Shown here: in pieces, positions 8,411 through 17,714 of the stretch | Layout of the letters: each line of letters opens with the position of its first letter | How positions within the stretch are numbered: the first letter of the stretch is position 1 | Assembly (NCBI GenBank): GCA_023700805.1 | Contig: JAMPYF010000002.1 | Location: 62,001 to 126,000, forward strand | Origin: Sulfuritalea sp. | Lineage (GTDB): Bacteria > Pseudomonadota > Gammaproteobacteria > Burkholderiales > Rhodocyclaceae | Reading direction: 5' to 3' | DNA length: 64,000 nt | Notes under the pieces: model-generated | Told to the model about the DNA's origin: nothing | The model's input: only the letters and a program-made list of their open reading frames with translations | Databases searched by the model: none | Made by a program: the position numbers and the translations under genes

Positions 8411-9061
8411 CTACGGCTCCGCAATAGAAACTACATCGTCAGCGATATCCGAGTCCATGCCCCCGGTCCGCCTAGCAAGCTTGTAGGCCATTGCAATCAA
8501 GTGGGCTCTTTTGGTCGATTGGAAGGTCTTCCCGGCCCGTTTGATAGCTTGCTCGACCTGTTCGATTGAGGCTGTAAGCAATGCCTGGTCAGCAACTCCG
8601 CCCTGGGCTGAAAATTCGCTTATTCGCTGACGCAGGAGTGCCGAAGCATGGACGAAAAAATACTCCTCGAATGCCGCTATATGGTCTTCTATCTCCTTGC
8701 GTGCATCAGGGGATTCTGCTTTGTCGTAAAACTCTGCCTTTGTAGCCTTCTCGGCGTCACGGGCAATTTCCGATATATCGGACGGTGGGACACCTAAGTA
8801 CTTAATAACCGCCAGCCCGAACTCTGCTAGGTGGTCAGAGTCAAGGCCAGAGCTTGCTCCGCCGCGCCGGCTCCCAGTGAGCACGTAGGTTACATCCACA
8901 CCGAACTTGCGAATCCCTTCGAGGTATCCCGTTCCCGCTTCGCGTTCGTCAATTTCATAGCGCTTTTGAGTGCTGATGGATACACCAGCTTTGCGAGCGA
9001 AATCGCCTTGACTGAAGCCGAGCCGCTTCCTCTCTTCGGCCAATCGTACGCCAACGGTCAT
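8411..9061 (-). CDS. Phage repressor-like XRE-family regulator
   Basis: 216 aa. An N-terminal helix-turn-helix of the XRE/Cro type (RLAEERKRLGFSQGDFARKAG, then VSISTQKRYEIDEREAG) occupies residues ~5-60, and the rest is a mostly helical region. It is transcribed away from the MuA/MuB genes and is divergent from the Ner-like gene, the position of the c repressor in Mu-type phages. It probably keeps the transposition operon silent. The start at 9061 puts the HTH at the N-terminus; the frame is open for another ~130 nt, so a longer form starting near 9119 is possible. Confidence 0.8.
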   Translation of the reverse strand: MTVGVRLAEERKRLGFSQGDFARKAGVSISTQKRYEIDEREAGTGYLEGIRKFGVDVTYVLTGSRRGGASSGLDSDHLAEFGLAVIKYLGVPPSDISEIARDAEKATKAEFYDKAESPDARKEIEDHIAAFEEYFFVHASALLRQRISEFSAQGGVADQALLTASIEQVEQAIKRAGKTFQSTKRAHLIAMAYKLARRTGGMDSDIADDVVSIAEP

Positions 9062-9128
9062 AAATGAGCCTTGACTAGTTCCGTTTGGAGCTATATTCTT
9101 TTGTCTGGTTTTGTTCATGGAGGTAGTC

Positions 9129-9338
9129 ATGGAATCACAAAAGCAGCGCTCGCCGCAAGACATCAAGGCCGAATGGGACCGCCGGGGCATCAGTATGCGG
9201 AAATGGGCTGGGCAGCATGGTTTTTCTCCTGCAACAGTTCACCAAGTTTTGACTGGTAAGAATTCCGGCGCGATTGGAACAGGGCATCGTATCGCAGTAA
9301 CGCTCGGCATCAAACAAGGGGATATTGATGCGGGCTGA
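9129..9338 (+). CDS. Ner-like small DNA-binding protein
   Basis: 69 aa with a single helix-turn-helix: SMRKWAGQHGFSPATVHQVL followed by GHRIAVTLGIK. This pattern is typical of the Ner/Cro-like proteins that open the early operon of Mu relatives and turn down early transcription. ATG 9129 was chosen because GGAGGT ends 5 nt before it; an ATG at 9117 lies inside that ribosome site. It overlaps the transposase gene by 11 nt. Confidence 0.72.
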   Translation: MESQKQRSPQDIKAEWDRRGISMRKWAGQHGFSPATVHQVLTGKNSGAIGTGHRIAVTLGIKQGDIDAG

Positions 9339-11355
9339 TCCCCACCTAGACGCGGTGTGCGTAGCCGTAGTGATGGGCGTTACTGTTCAGGCGATTCGAA
9401 AGGCGTGTGGAAATCGCCGGTATCCCGCCGCATTCAAAGACGAAACCGGCACTTGGCAAATTCCCCTTTCCGCCCTTCCTATCGAGGCCCGCGCTCGCCA
9501 CCTGGCGCAGGAAGTCGGCATCGATATCGGCCGGCCGTCATCGGCGGAGTTCCGCGAGCTGCCCCCCGATGAAGCGGAAACTCTCTGGCTGCGCTTTGAA
9601 GGCGCCAGCAAGAAACTGAAGGAACGCGCGCACCGTGACGTCGAAGCCTGCCACTTCTGGCGGCTTGGTATGTCCGAAGGCAGGGCGCGCAAAGCGATGG
9701 CCGCCGAGATCGGCGAGCGATTCGGCATCAAAAAGTCCGCCCTCTACGAAAAGCTAGCGCGCATTGATCGCTATGACCCAATGCATTGGCCCGCGCTGCT
9801 CCTGGGTCAGTGGACGGGCGATGGCGGGCGCCGCGTGGTCTGGCCAACGGCCGCCTGGAAATGTTTCCTGCGCGAAGCCCTGACGCCAAAGTGCCCCATC
9901 CGAACAGCATGGCGGCGCACCCGTGCCGAGGCCAAGCGCCAAGGATGGGGAGAGATACCCAGCTACGACAAAGCCAAGGCCGACTACGAGGCGATACCCG
10001 AGGATGTAAAGGTCTACATCAAGGAAGGCGAAACCGCGCTCAAAGCTCGATCTCCAACGGCACGAAGGGATTACATCTCGCTTCCGCTGCACGATACATG
10101 GTCAATGGATGGCCGCCGGCTGGATGTCTTCTGCATAGACCGAAACGGCAAATACGGGAAGCCTGGCCGCGTGTTCCGCCCGTGGATTTACGCTTATGCG
10201 GAAGTCCGCAGCCGCTATTGGTTGGGGCACGCGCTGGGGCCGGACTTGAATTCCGATTCTGTGCGCGCTGGGTTTCTCGCCGCCCTCAAGACTACCGGCC
10301 GCGTTATTCCGCGCGAGATCGAACCCGATAACGGCAGGGAGATCGGCGCGCGGGAAAACTCAGGCGGCACCCCGTGGACCCGCCGATGGCGAGGCAAGGA
10401 AGACCCAAACGGGATAATCGGCCTGTTCCCTCGCCTAGGCATCGAAATCGGATGGACCAACGTGGCTCACGGCCAAGCAAAAATCATTGAGCGAGTGTTC
10501 GGCACCATCGCGCAAATGCTGGAAATGCGCCACGAGTTCCGAGGAGCGTACTGCGGCAACACACCGGACGCACGCCCCGAAGAATGGGACGCGGCGACGT
10601 TTGTAGAAATCGAACGCATGGAGAAGCTGATAGATCAGGTTGTGACGGACTATAACGAAGAGCTTGGCCGCCGTGGTCACGGCATGGATAGTAAGAGTTG
10701 TCATCAGGTCTATATCGAACAGGCCCGCGCTCCCGACCTTGCTGTGCGCACAATCACGGCAACACAAGAGCGGCTCTGCGGCTATTCCGCAGCGGGCATC
10801 ACCATCAGCAAAAAGGATGGTGGATTCACGATACTGGATTCAAAATATTGGAGCGAAGGAACTTCAAAACTTCCGCCTGGGAAAGGCTACTACGCCCTCT
10901 ACAACCCAAGCAATTTATCCGATGCGGTCTATGTGTATCGCGGCGAGAAGCGGCTTTGCGAGGCACGGAAAGTGGAACTCACCCCCTACAACAGCAAGCT
11001 CGCCGCCAAGGAAATCATGCGCGCCCGCGCGTCATATACCCGCGATGTGAAAGCCGCCGCAAAAGCCCTTCAAGAATTGATCGCCGCCGAAGGTGCCGGC
11101 CTCGAAGCCCAGCTTCCCAAGCTTCGGCCTGGCGAAGTCCTGAACATGGAAACCGGCGAAGTACGCGAAAAACCGGCCCTGCCGAAATCCAAGGTGGTCA
11201 GCATTGTGCCGACAAGAACCGACCTGCTACCGACGCAGGAAACGGCACCGACCAAGGTAGAGGAAGAAATGAACCGCAGGATTGCCGAGCTTGACCGGCA
11301 GGCAGAGGAGAGGGCAATCGACGGCCTGCGCAAGCGGGCCGCCGTTCGCCGGTAA
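9328..11355 (+). CDS. Mu-type DDE transposase (MuA homologue)
   Basis: 675 aa, close to MuA (663 aa). It catalyses strand cleavage and transfer at the element ends. A Mu N-terminal winged-helix region (TVQAIRKACGNRRYPAAF) is followed by end-binding domains and the DDE core: first Asp in TWSMDGRRLDVFC, second Asp in IEPDNGREIG, and Glu in QAKIIERVFGTI. The C-terminus is rich in charged residues, as expected for the MuB/ClpX-interacting tail. Start ATG 9328 follows AAGGGG. The frame is intact, so the protein may still be functional. Confidence 0.93.
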   Translation: MRADPHLDAVCVAVVMGVTVQAIRKACGNRRYPAAFKDETGTWQIPLSALPIEARARHLAQEVGIDIGRPSSAEFRELPPDEAETLWLRFEGASKKLKERAHRDVEACHFWRLGMSEGRARKAMAAEIGERFGIKKSALYEKLARIDRYDPMHWPALLLGQWTGDGGRRVVWPTAAWKCFLREALTPKCPIRTAWRRTRAEAKRQGWGEIPSYDKAKADYEAIPEDVKVYIKEGETALKARSPTARRDYISLPLHDTWSMDGRRLDVFCIDRNGKYGKPGRVFRPWIYAYAEVRSRYWLGHALGPDLNSDSVRAGFLAALKTTGRVIPREIEPDNGREIGARENSGGTPWTRRWRGKEDPNGIIGLFPRLGIEIGWTNVAHGQAKIIERVFGTIAQMLEMRHEFRGAYCGNTPDARPEEWDAATFVEIERMEKLIDQVVTDYNEELGRRGHGMDSKSCHQVYIEQARAPDLAVRTITATQERLCGYSAAGITISKKDGGFTILDSKYWSEGTSKLPPGKGYYALYNPSNLSDAVYVYRGEKRLCEARKVELTPYNSKLAAKEIMRARASYTRDVKAAAKALQELIAAEGAGLEAQLPKLRPGEVLNMETGEVREKPALPKSKVVSIVPTRTDLLPTQETAPTKVEEEMNRRIAELDRQAEERAIDGLRKRAAVRR

Positions 11356-11420
11356 ACCAAAAGCGCCAAGCAAGCTGCAACTTGCCGGCGCCCACACCAA
11401 GAACACGAAAGGAAATTGTA

Positions 11421-12431
11421 ATGCAAACCAGCGCCATTTTCGCGGACCGTGAAGAAGCCGTCTATGACAGGGAGGCCGGCGGATTCAACTCCTATCGCAC
11501 AGTCCGGAATGACCGACGTGAAGCGGCCATTGCCGCGCGCATCGCTGAAATCAAAGAGGCTGGCGAAAGCCTGGAAGGCATCGCTATCGAATCCGGCCTG
11601 ATGAAATCCGAGCGCCTTGAAGCTTGGCTATCTGGCCAACGCACCACAGAAGAGACCCACCGGCTTTCTGTTTGGCTTGATGAGGTCGATGAGGGCATTG
11701 CAGAACGCACCGCCGGATTCATCATGACGCCTTTCGCCCGGCAAGTGCTTGGAGCTTTCGAGCATGCGCGCGCCGCACGCGACTCCGAGGGTCGGCGCGG
11801 CGTGGCGATGATCTTCGGCGCTTCGGGCACTGGAAAAACCCACATCGCAAAGTATGCGGCAAGAATGGACAGAGCCGTCATTTACGTCCTAGCTGATGGC
11901 GAGTCCCGCACTTGGACGCGAGTGCTCGCGGAGGTGGCGAGAGCCGCCGGGAGGCACGGGGCGCCAAACACCGGCGAAACTCTCAAGGAACTTGTATCCC
12001 GGCTTGTGCCAGCCGGCGGACTGTTGATCTTTGATCACGCGCACCTGATCCGATTGAGCGTCATGGAGCAGCTTCTGAGCTTCCCCGAGGAAACGGGTAT
12101 CGGCTTGGCGTTCATCGGCAATCTGACGATCTATAAGGCGCTGCACGATAAAAAGCTCGTGCAGCTTACGTCTCGCGCCAACGGCGCCACCGTGATTGCC
12201 GGCATGCCCGATGAAAAGGAAGTCGACGCCCACCTTGGCGCGCTGGGTGTGTCCGGGCGCGCGGAACGTGAATTCTGCCAACTGATCGGCCAGCAGGACG
12301 GCGGATTGCGCTTCCTCTATGCCACCGTGCGCAAAGCGTTCGAGCTTGCCGCCGGCATGGGCTGCGCTTCTCTCGACGTAGTCCTCTTGAAGATCGCCGC
12401 CGCGAAAGTGGGCTGCTGGACAGCATCATGA
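11421..12431 (+). CDS. MuB-like AAA+ ATPase (transposition target activator)
   Basis: 336 aa. Mu B binds target DNA in an ATP-dependent way and delivers it to the transposase. The N-terminal ~75 residues include a small helical DNA-binding-like region (ARIAEIKEAGESLEGIAIES), then the Walker A GASGTGKTHIAKYA near residue 133 and the Walker B GGLLIFDHAHLI near residue 200. The start follows AAAGGAAATTGTA. It overlaps gemA by ATGA. Confidence 0.9.
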   Translation: MQTSAIFADREEAVYDREAGGFNSYRTVRNDRREAAIAARIAEIKEAGESLEGIAIESGLMKSERLEAWLSGQRTTEETHRLSVWLDEVDEGIAERTAGFIMTPFARQVLGAFEHARAARDSEGRRGVAMIFGASGTGKTHIAKYAARMDRAVIYVLADGESRTWTRVLAEVARAAGRHGAPNTGETLKELVSRLVPAGGLLIFDHAHLIRLSVMEQLLSFPEETGIGLAFIGNLTIYKALHDKKLVQLTSRANGATVIAGMPDEKEVDAHLGALGVSGRAEREFCQLIGQQDGGLRFLYATVRKAFELAAGMGCASLDVVLLKIAAAKVGCWTAS

Positions 12432-12895
12432 GCACGCCCGCCAAAACCTACAGCACCGGCGGCCTGATATACGGCGGCAAGATCAAACTGGTTCAGTTTG
12501 CCAAACGTCAATTGCAGATGGCCGATGAAGACTATCGCGCCCTGCTGTTGCGAGCCGGCGGAGTAACCAGCAGCAAGGAACTCACGCCGCACGCGTTCGA
12601 ATCTGTCATGGCGGAATTTCACCGCCTGGGCTTCGTCTATACCAAGAGCAAGCGCAAGCCCAAGCTGGCTGGCGGCAGCGCGCCCGGTCGCCACTCACCC
12701 GCGCAATGGCGGCTGCTCGAAGATCGCGCCCGCAAGGTCGGCTACTCCGGCCTCGACGATCCGCGTTTCATCGCCTGGGTCAAGCCGAGAGGCAAGGTCG
12801 ACCATCCGCGCTTCCTGGATGGTGAAGGGCTTCAACGGGTTTTGGCGGCCCTGGGCAGTTGGATCAAGCGCAGCAGCAAAGCGCAAGGCGGATAG
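12428..12895 (+). CDS. gemA: GemA-like regulatory protein (Mu gp16, DUF1018)
   Basis: 155 aa. The KLVQFAKRQLQMADEDYRAL segment near the N-terminus and LTPHAFESVMAEFHRLGF are characteristic of the DUF1018/GemA family of Mu-like phages, which in Mu modulates host gene expression and DNA gyrase-related functions. It is translationally coupled to MuB through an ATGA overlap. A tryptophan-containing C-terminal part (HPRFLDGEGLQRVLAALGSW) completes the protein. Confidence 0.82.
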   Translation: MSTPAKTYSTGGLIYGGKIKLVQFAKRQLQMADEDYRALLLRAGGVTSSKELTPHAFESVMAEFHRLGFVYTKSKRKPKLAGGSAPGRHSPAQWRLLEDRARKVGYSGLDDPRFIAWVKPRGKVDHPRFLDGEGLQRVLAALGSWIKRSSKAQGG

Positions 12896-12897
12896 CC

Positions 12898-13131
12898 ATG
12901 CTGCTGAAAATGGCCCGCCTTGAATTCGCGCCGTTTCCTCCCGACGCTCGATGTTGCTGCGATTGCGCCAACGGGGAGAACCGCGGCAAGGCGCCGGGTG
13001 CGAATGTAATCACCTGCAAGGTTGATGGCGCGGTAACGCTGCGCAATTGGCCGGGCTATTGCGCGCATTTCACCGAGAGCGGACGCGGGGCGAAGCGGCG
13101 AAAAGCCCAAGCCCGCAAAAGCGGGCCGTAG
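12898..13131 (+). CDS. Small cysteine-rich phage protein of unknown function
   Basis: 77 aa. The cysteines CCCDCANGE, ITCK and GYCAHF suggest a metal-binding fold. The C-terminal ~15 residues are Arg/Lys rich. It begins 2 nt after the gemA stop, so it probably belongs to the early operon. Not recognised as a named family. Confidence 0.55.
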   Translation: MLLKMARLEFAPFPPDARCCCDCANGENRGKAPGANVITCKVDGAVTLRNWPGYCAHFTESGRGAKRRKAQARKSGP

Positions 13132-13275
13132 AGGCGTTACAGGCTACCGATGGTCACTCGCATACCTCCGAATCTTGTAACGCGGCAAGTAACGCGGTCG
13201 CAAGGCTGATTATGTTGATTTTCACGTCGCACCCTTGTTTGCATTCCTCATCAATCGATAGAAAAGGAAACTTTC

Positions 13276-13470
13276 ATGAGCAATATTACCGAATTGGGTT
13301 CCAGCGAGAGGGGAACCTTGCAGCAGCAATTGTGGGAGGCAATGTCCGGCGCCGTTTCCATCCGGATTGGTGCCTCTTGGATACGTCCTTGCGAGCCCGG
13401 CCGTCATGGTGTGGCCGCTAATGACTCCGCCGCAGCGCCCACCTGTCATCCGCAAGGGGGTGAGGCATGA
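13276..13470 (+). CDS. Hypothetical phage protein
   Basis: 64 aa, no recognised domain. It is preceded by AAAAGGAAACTTTC, a good ribosome site, and its end overlaps the next start by ATGA. Those two facts are the main support. The 144 bp before it hold nothing recognisable. Confidence 0.45.
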   Translation: MSNITELGSSERGTLQQQLWEAMSGAVSIRIGASWIRPCEPGRHGVAANDSAAAPTCHPQGGEA

Positions 13471-13706
13471 GCCATTTATCCCCGATCACCATAGCTGGAA
13501 ACTGGAACAAAGATTTGGAGATTGCTGGCGCGGCGCTCTGTGCCTTGGGTGACATCCTTCAGGCCACCGACTTTGAGCGGCTGGAGTGCGAATGCACCCA
13601 AAACGGCCTGGGCTATCTTCTGAATATCGTGGGCAGTAGCATCCTCGTGGCAACCCACAACGTCCAGACGGCGCTGGCAGACGCCGCAGCCCCGCCGCCC
13701 GCCTGA
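13467..13706 (+). CDS. Hypothetical phage protein
   Basis: 79 aa, acidic, with a hydrophobic pattern typical of a small globular helical protein (LEIAGAALCALGDILQATDF). Its start overlaps the previous stop. It is followed within 25 bp by a terminator, so it is the last gene of this transcript. No family recognised. Confidence 0.5.
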   Translation: MSHLSPITIAGNWNKDLEIAGAALCALGDILQATDFERLECECTQNGLGYLLNIVGSSILVATHNVQTALADAAAPPPA

Positions 13707-13728
13707 GCGGCCCTCTCTGCACCACTAC

Positions 13729-13760
13729 AGCCCGCCCCGAGCAATCCTGGCGGGCTTTTT
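13729..13760 (+). terminator. Rho-independent terminator of the early transposition operon
   Basis: Stem AGCCCGCC/GGCGGGCT (13729-13736 and 13749-13756) with a 12-nt loop followed by TTTTT. Confidence 0.85.
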
Positions 13761-13845
13761 CATTTGAACCCGCTGGCACACGCCAGCGGTTTTAGTTTCC
13801 GCATGTTTCCGATACTCGTCGGCATCTGCAAGCGGGAACCGTAAC

Positions 13846-14286
13846 ATGACCGAAGCCAGCACCATCGCCGAAACCAAAGAAAAAGTCTACGTTTCGCAGC
13901 TTCCCGCCAAGGCGCGCGAGCTGGTCGACTTTCTTGGTTTGCCCGCAACGCTGCTCCTGGTCAAGGAATACGGCGGGCAGACCTTCATGGTTCCGAAGGG
14001 GAAGCGGGCGCTCGGCGTGGCGCGCATCTCAGAGCTAGCCGAAGTGATCGGAACCGAGGCGGCCGAAAAACTTTGCCACACCTACGGCGGTGAATATCTC
14101 ACCGTCCCGACCTGCAAGCGCCCGCTGCAGGCGTTGCGTGACGCCGATATGCAATCCCGGTTCGACGCCATGACATCGGCCGAAGGCGGCCTGTCGGCAC
14201 GCTGCGCAACCAACCAGCTCGCCAAAGATTTCGGCATTACTTCCGGCACGGTATGGCGCGCATTGAAGCGCACCCCCGCCGCCTGA
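13846..14286 (+). CDS. Mor-like transcriptional activator of middle/late phage genes
   Basis: 146 aa. Mu Mor/C family features are visible: a dimerisation-type region with LPATLLLVKEYGGQTFMVPK and a near-repeat of it (EKLCHTYGGEYLTVPTCKRP), then a C-terminal helix-turn-helix (TNQLAKDFGITSGTVWRAL). Its place, after the early-operon terminator and before tail genes, fits an activator of the middle or late promoter. Its targets are mostly missing here. Confidence 0.7.
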   Translation: MTEASTIAETKEKVYVSQLPAKARELVDFLGLPATLLLVKEYGGQTFMVPKGKRALGVARISELAEVIGTEAAEKLCHTYGGEYLTVPTCKRPLQALRDADMQSRFDAMTSAEGGLSARCATNQLAKDFGITSGTVWRALKRTPAA

Positions 14287-14390
14287 CATGCCTTCCATAA
14301 AGATGACTTGCCCAGCGCTCACCTATGCCGAAGCCCTTGGCTTGGTCGAGAGCGTTGCACCTATTTGAACAGCCCTAAAGGACACCCGCC

Positions 14391-15083
14391 ATGCGTTACT
14401 ACCGCACACTTGTAGAAGTCAGAGGAATCCCCCCTGGAGGAATTATCGAGCTGTCTGATGAGGACGGCGCGCAACTGGTGAAAGGCGGGGCGGTTGAAAA
14501 AGCAAACGCAGACCACCTTGCCCGGAAATACGGTGCCAACGGTGAGGTCGACCCGGTTCTGGAAGATGCCATCCGCCAGATGCGTGAAACGGCCCAACGT
14601 GTCACCGAAAAGATCGCCGGCCTTGATGCGCGGTTGGCAACCCTGACAACCGAGCGCGCCAAGATGCGCAGCGGCAAACTGCGCAAAGAGGACGCCTTGG
14701 CCCTCGTCCGTGAAGACATCCGCCGCAAGGGTGAAAAGTTCAAGGCGGACATGGTTTCGGGAGTCTTGAACAACCCGCGAAGCCCCTATGTATGGGATAC
14801 CGCCAAGCAACAGGAATTGAACACGTACGGGCATATCGGTATCAATTTTCTTGGGACTCCCGATGTCGGCGGCAGGGTTCCGCAGGGTGCGCTGTATTTC
14901 TATTTCGCCGACCAGATTGAGGCCGGCTTTACCAAGTTGCTGGACGGCATTGCTTTCTCCGACCGCGCGCCGTCCCTGGAGGAAAGGCGCGCCCGCTGTG
15001 AAGCGATAGAAAGGGAAATGGCGGAACTGCAAGCCCAGCGCAACACTTTGGCCGAGCAGTTAGCCAGTATGAATACGCGTTAG
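14391..15083 (+). CDS. Phage protein of unknown function with coiled coil
   Basis: 230 aa. A short N-terminal domain (YYRTLVEVRGIPPGGIIELS, then DGAQLVKGGAVE) resembles small phage proteins of about 45 residues that precede structural genes. It is joined to a long charged helical region with probable coiled coils at residues ~65-110 and ~200-230. AAAGGA precedes the start by 9 nt. Function not recognised. Confidence 0.5.
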   Translation: MRYYRTLVEVRGIPPGGIIELSDEDGAQLVKGGAVEKANADHLARKYGANGEVDPVLEDAIRQMRETAQRVTEKIAGLDARLATLTTERAKMRSGKLRKEDALALVREDIRRKGEKFKADMVSGVLNNPRSPYVWDTAKQQELNTYGHIGINFLGTPDVGGRVPQGALYFYFADQIEAGFTKLLDGIAFSDRAPSLEERRARCEAIEREMAELQAQRNTLAEQLASMNTR

Positions 15084-15243
15084 TGCAGATGGAACCGCGA
15101 GGCGTCTCCGACACTCAAGGGCCATAGGCGCAACGCGAGAGCCGGCCATAGCGTTGCAATGTCTGCCCGACCCATGACCGGAAGCCCCTCCCGCCGCCTC
15201 AGGGGCAGGCGTTGAGGGGCGCCCTTAGGGGTACCGAACGCCG

Positions 15244-15309
15244 GAGCGCCTTGAGCGCCGGAGCGTCTTTCACGCGCCAGAGCGCCTAGAGCGCCGGAGC
15301 GTCTTTTAC
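15244..15309 (+). repeat. Two tandem 30-bp units, period 36
   Basis: GAGCGCCTTGAGCGCCGGAG then CGTCTTTCAC (15244-15273) recurs as GAGCGCCTAGAGCGCCGGAG then CGTCTTTTAC (15280-15309), 28 of 30 identical. It lies in the 250-bp non-coding stretch before the tape measure gene, where most phage genes are missing. Confidence 0.7.
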
Positions 15310-15334
15310 ATCGAGGCCGAGTGAGGAAAATAGC

Positions 15335-17539
15335 ATGAGCAGCGACATCCAGTTTGGCCTGAAAGTGAGCTACGACGGCAAGTCCGTCGCCGCCGGCGCC
15401 ACGGCCAATGCCGAGCAGATCAAGGCCATCGGCGCCACTGCCGAAGCTGCCGGCGCCAAGGCCTCGCGCGCGCTCGACTACACCGCCATGTCGGCCAAGC
15501 AGACCGCCTTCGCCCTGCGCGGCGTCCCGGCGCAATTCACCGACATCGTCACGGCCATCGCCTCGGGCCAAAACCCGATGATGGTGATGGTCCAGCAAGG
15601 CGGCCAGCTCAAGGACATGTTCGGCGGCGTCGGCCCGGCGGCGCGCGCCCTGGGCGGCTACATTGCCGGCCTGGCCAATCCCTTCACCATCGCGGCGGCC
15701 GCGGCGGCGGCGGCCGGCTATGCCATCTATTACTCGGTCAATCTCGGCAAGGAACCCGTCAAGGAACTCAAGACAGCCCTCGGCGATCTCGCCTCGGAGG
15801 TCGGCGCGGTCGGCAAGACGGCACGCGAGTTTTCGATGGACAACGTGTATAAGGAATTCAACAAGGCCAGCGCCGGGGCTCGCGCCGGCATTGTCGATCA
15901 CGTGCGCTTTCAGCAGACCCTGCTGGAAACGCAAGGCATGCTGGCGCGGCAATCGCTGTCGAAGTCGATGGAGGGCCTGGGCACCTTCGGTTTGACCGAC
16001 AAGCTCAAGGGCGCTTTCGGCGATAGCCAGGCCGAAAAGCTCGCCCGCGAGCTGGGTGTCTCGGTCGCGGCCGCGAAAGACATGCTGCCCGCCATCAAGG
16101 GGCTGCGCGATGGCACGGAAGACGCCGCCAACTTCATGGGCCGCTTCGGCGGCGAACTGGCCAAGAGCGGCAAGGGCGCGGCGCAGCGGCTAATCGTCGA
16201 TATCACGGCCGTGGCCAACGGCAGCCGCGATGCCGCTGCGGCGCAAACAAAGCTGTCGGAAGCGCTGAAGAAAATGTCCGACGCCGGCGCTGGCGGAACG
16301 ATCGCCCTCCCGGCCAAAGGGCATGGCGCGCTGCGCGACGGCCTCGACGACGCCGCCCGCGAGCAGGCGAAGAGCTACGCACAGCAGTACGAGGCCGCGG
16401 TGAAGCTCGCGCGCGGCATCGAGGCCGAAGAGGCCGCCGGACGCAAGCTCTTGCCGGTGGAGGCGCTACTGATTACCGCACGTGACACGCTGACGGAAGC
16501 CCAAATGCGCGAGCTGGAGCAAGCACTGGCCGGTGCCGCGGTGATTGAGCAGCGCAGGAAAGCCGAGAAGGGCGCCGCCGACCAGGCCAAGATCTACACC
16601 GACGCCCTGCGCGCTCAGATCGCCCCACTCGAAGATCGCATGCGCCTCCTGGCCGCCGAGCGCGAGAACTACGGCAAAACCGAGGCTGAGATCAACGCCC
16701 TGGCGATCGCGCGCCTCGAAGAGGCCCGCGCCATCGCCGCCGCCAATGGCGCGATGGCGCAGCACCTGGACTTTTACGATCGCGAGATCGCCGCGCGCCA
16801 GGCACTGGGCGACGAACTGAAAAGACAAAAAGAGGCGCAAGCCGACTGGCTGGCCGGCGCCAAGGCCGGCCTGGACGACTACGCCCGCACCGTCGAAGAC
16901 AAGGCCGGCCAGACCCGCCGCGCCTGGTCCTCGACCTGGAAGCGCGCCGAAGACGATCTGTCCTCGGCGCTGGCCGGCGGCAAGGCCAGCATCAGCGATT
17001 TCGTGCGCTACGCAGCCGCCGAGTTCGCCCGCATCTCCATCGTGCAGCCGGCCATGAAAGGCCTGGGCGGCGCCGCCAGTGGGTTGCTGGAAAAGCTGAT
17101 GGACGGTGTGCTCAATCCGAGCGTCGGCAACGGCGGTCTGCCGTACATCGACGCCCTGGGCGGCGCCTTCGCCAAGGGCGGCACCTTCAACTCGCCCGAC
17201 CTGCACCGCTATGTCAATACGGTAGTCGCTCGGCCGACGCCGTTTCGCTTTGCTAAGGGCGGCGCCCTGGGCGAGATGGGCGAAGCCGGCCCCGAGGCGA
17301 TCATGCCGCTCAAGCGCGGCAAGGACGGTAGCCTGGGTGTGGCAGTCCAAGGTGGCACAGGCACAACTCCGGTGACTTTCAACACATCGATTAGTATCGA
17401 CGCCCGCGGTGCCGGGGTGGGTGTTGGCCCGATAATTGAACGTGCAATGGAGATGGCGGTAGCCCAAGCGAAGTCTGAAGTGCTGAGGGACCTTGAGGGC
17501 GGTGGACGATTCGCATATGCAACCGGGAGACGGCGCTAA
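15335..17539 (+). CDS. Phage tail tape measure protein (lambda gpH-like)
   Basis: 734 aa. The N-terminus has the lambda H/TMP_2 signature: [38 protein letters not shown] and [11 protein letters not shown] with an alanine-rich hydrophobic segment. The middle is long charged helix, as in proteins that set tail length, and the C-terminus has [20 protein letters not shown], the standard end of this family. It implies a siphovirus-like long tail. No other tail gene remains beside it except a 36-codon ORF, so by itself it is probably non-functional. Confidence 0.9.
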   Translation: MSSDIQFGLKVSYDGKSVAAGATANAEQIKAIGATAEAAGAKASRALDYTAMSAKQTAFALRGVPAQFTDIVTAIASGQNPMMVMVQQGGQLKDMFGGVGPAARALGGYIAGLANPFTIAAAAAAAAGYAIYYSVNLGKEPVKELKTALGDLASEVGAVGKTAREFSMDNVYKEFNKASAGARAGIVDHVRFQQTLLETQGMLARQSLSKSMEGLGTFGLTDKLKGAFGDSQAEKLARELGVSVAAAKDMLPAIKGLRDGTEDAANFMGRFGGELAKSGKGAAQRLIVDITAVANGSRDAAAAQTKLSEALKKMSDAGAGGTIALPAKGHGALRDGLDDAAREQAKSYAQQYEAAVKLARGIEAEEAAGRKLLPVEALLITARDTLTEAQMRELEQALAGAAVIEQRRKAEKGAADQAKIYTDALRAQIAPLEDRMRLLAAERENYGKTEAEINALAIARLEEARAIAAANGAMAQHLDFYDREIAARQALGDELKRQKEAQADWLAGAKAGLDDYARTVEDKAGQTRRAWSSTWKRAEDDLSSALAGGKASISDFVRYAAAEFARISIVQPAMKGLGGAASGLLEKLMDGVLNPSVGNGGLPYIDALGGAFAKGGTFNSPDLHRYVNTVVARPTPFRFAKGGALGEMGEAGPEAIMPLKRGKDGSLGVAVQGGTGTTPVTFNTSISIDARGAGVGVGPIIERAMEMAVAQAKSEVLRDLEGGGRFAYATGRRR

Positions 17540-17649
17540 TGGGCCGTGCTTTAACTATCGACCGCCACAACAGCCGCGCGAGGCTGGTCAATGTGGAACT
17601 GACCGCGCCTGAGATTATCAAGCTCCTGAAGGCGAAGCCGTCAGACTGA
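17539..17649 (+). CDS. Very small phage ORF coupled to the tape measure gene
   Basis: 36 codons ([20 protein letters not shown] and onward, ending KPSD). Its ATG overlaps the tape measure stop as TAATG, which is the reason for listing it. It could be the surviving N-terminus of a truncated tail gene. No family recognised. Confidence 0.4.
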   Translation: MGRALTIDRHNSRARLVNVELTAPEIIKLLKAKPSD

Positions 17650-17714
17650 GTAACGCCGGAAGTTTTGCGGGCTATTTGGCACCGATACACCGGCCCGTTA
17701 CCCCGCACCGCACC

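Noticed and set aside
14288..14368. 26-codon frame between the Mor-like gene and the next phage gene
   Set aside because: Too short, no ribosome site and no coupling to a neighbour.
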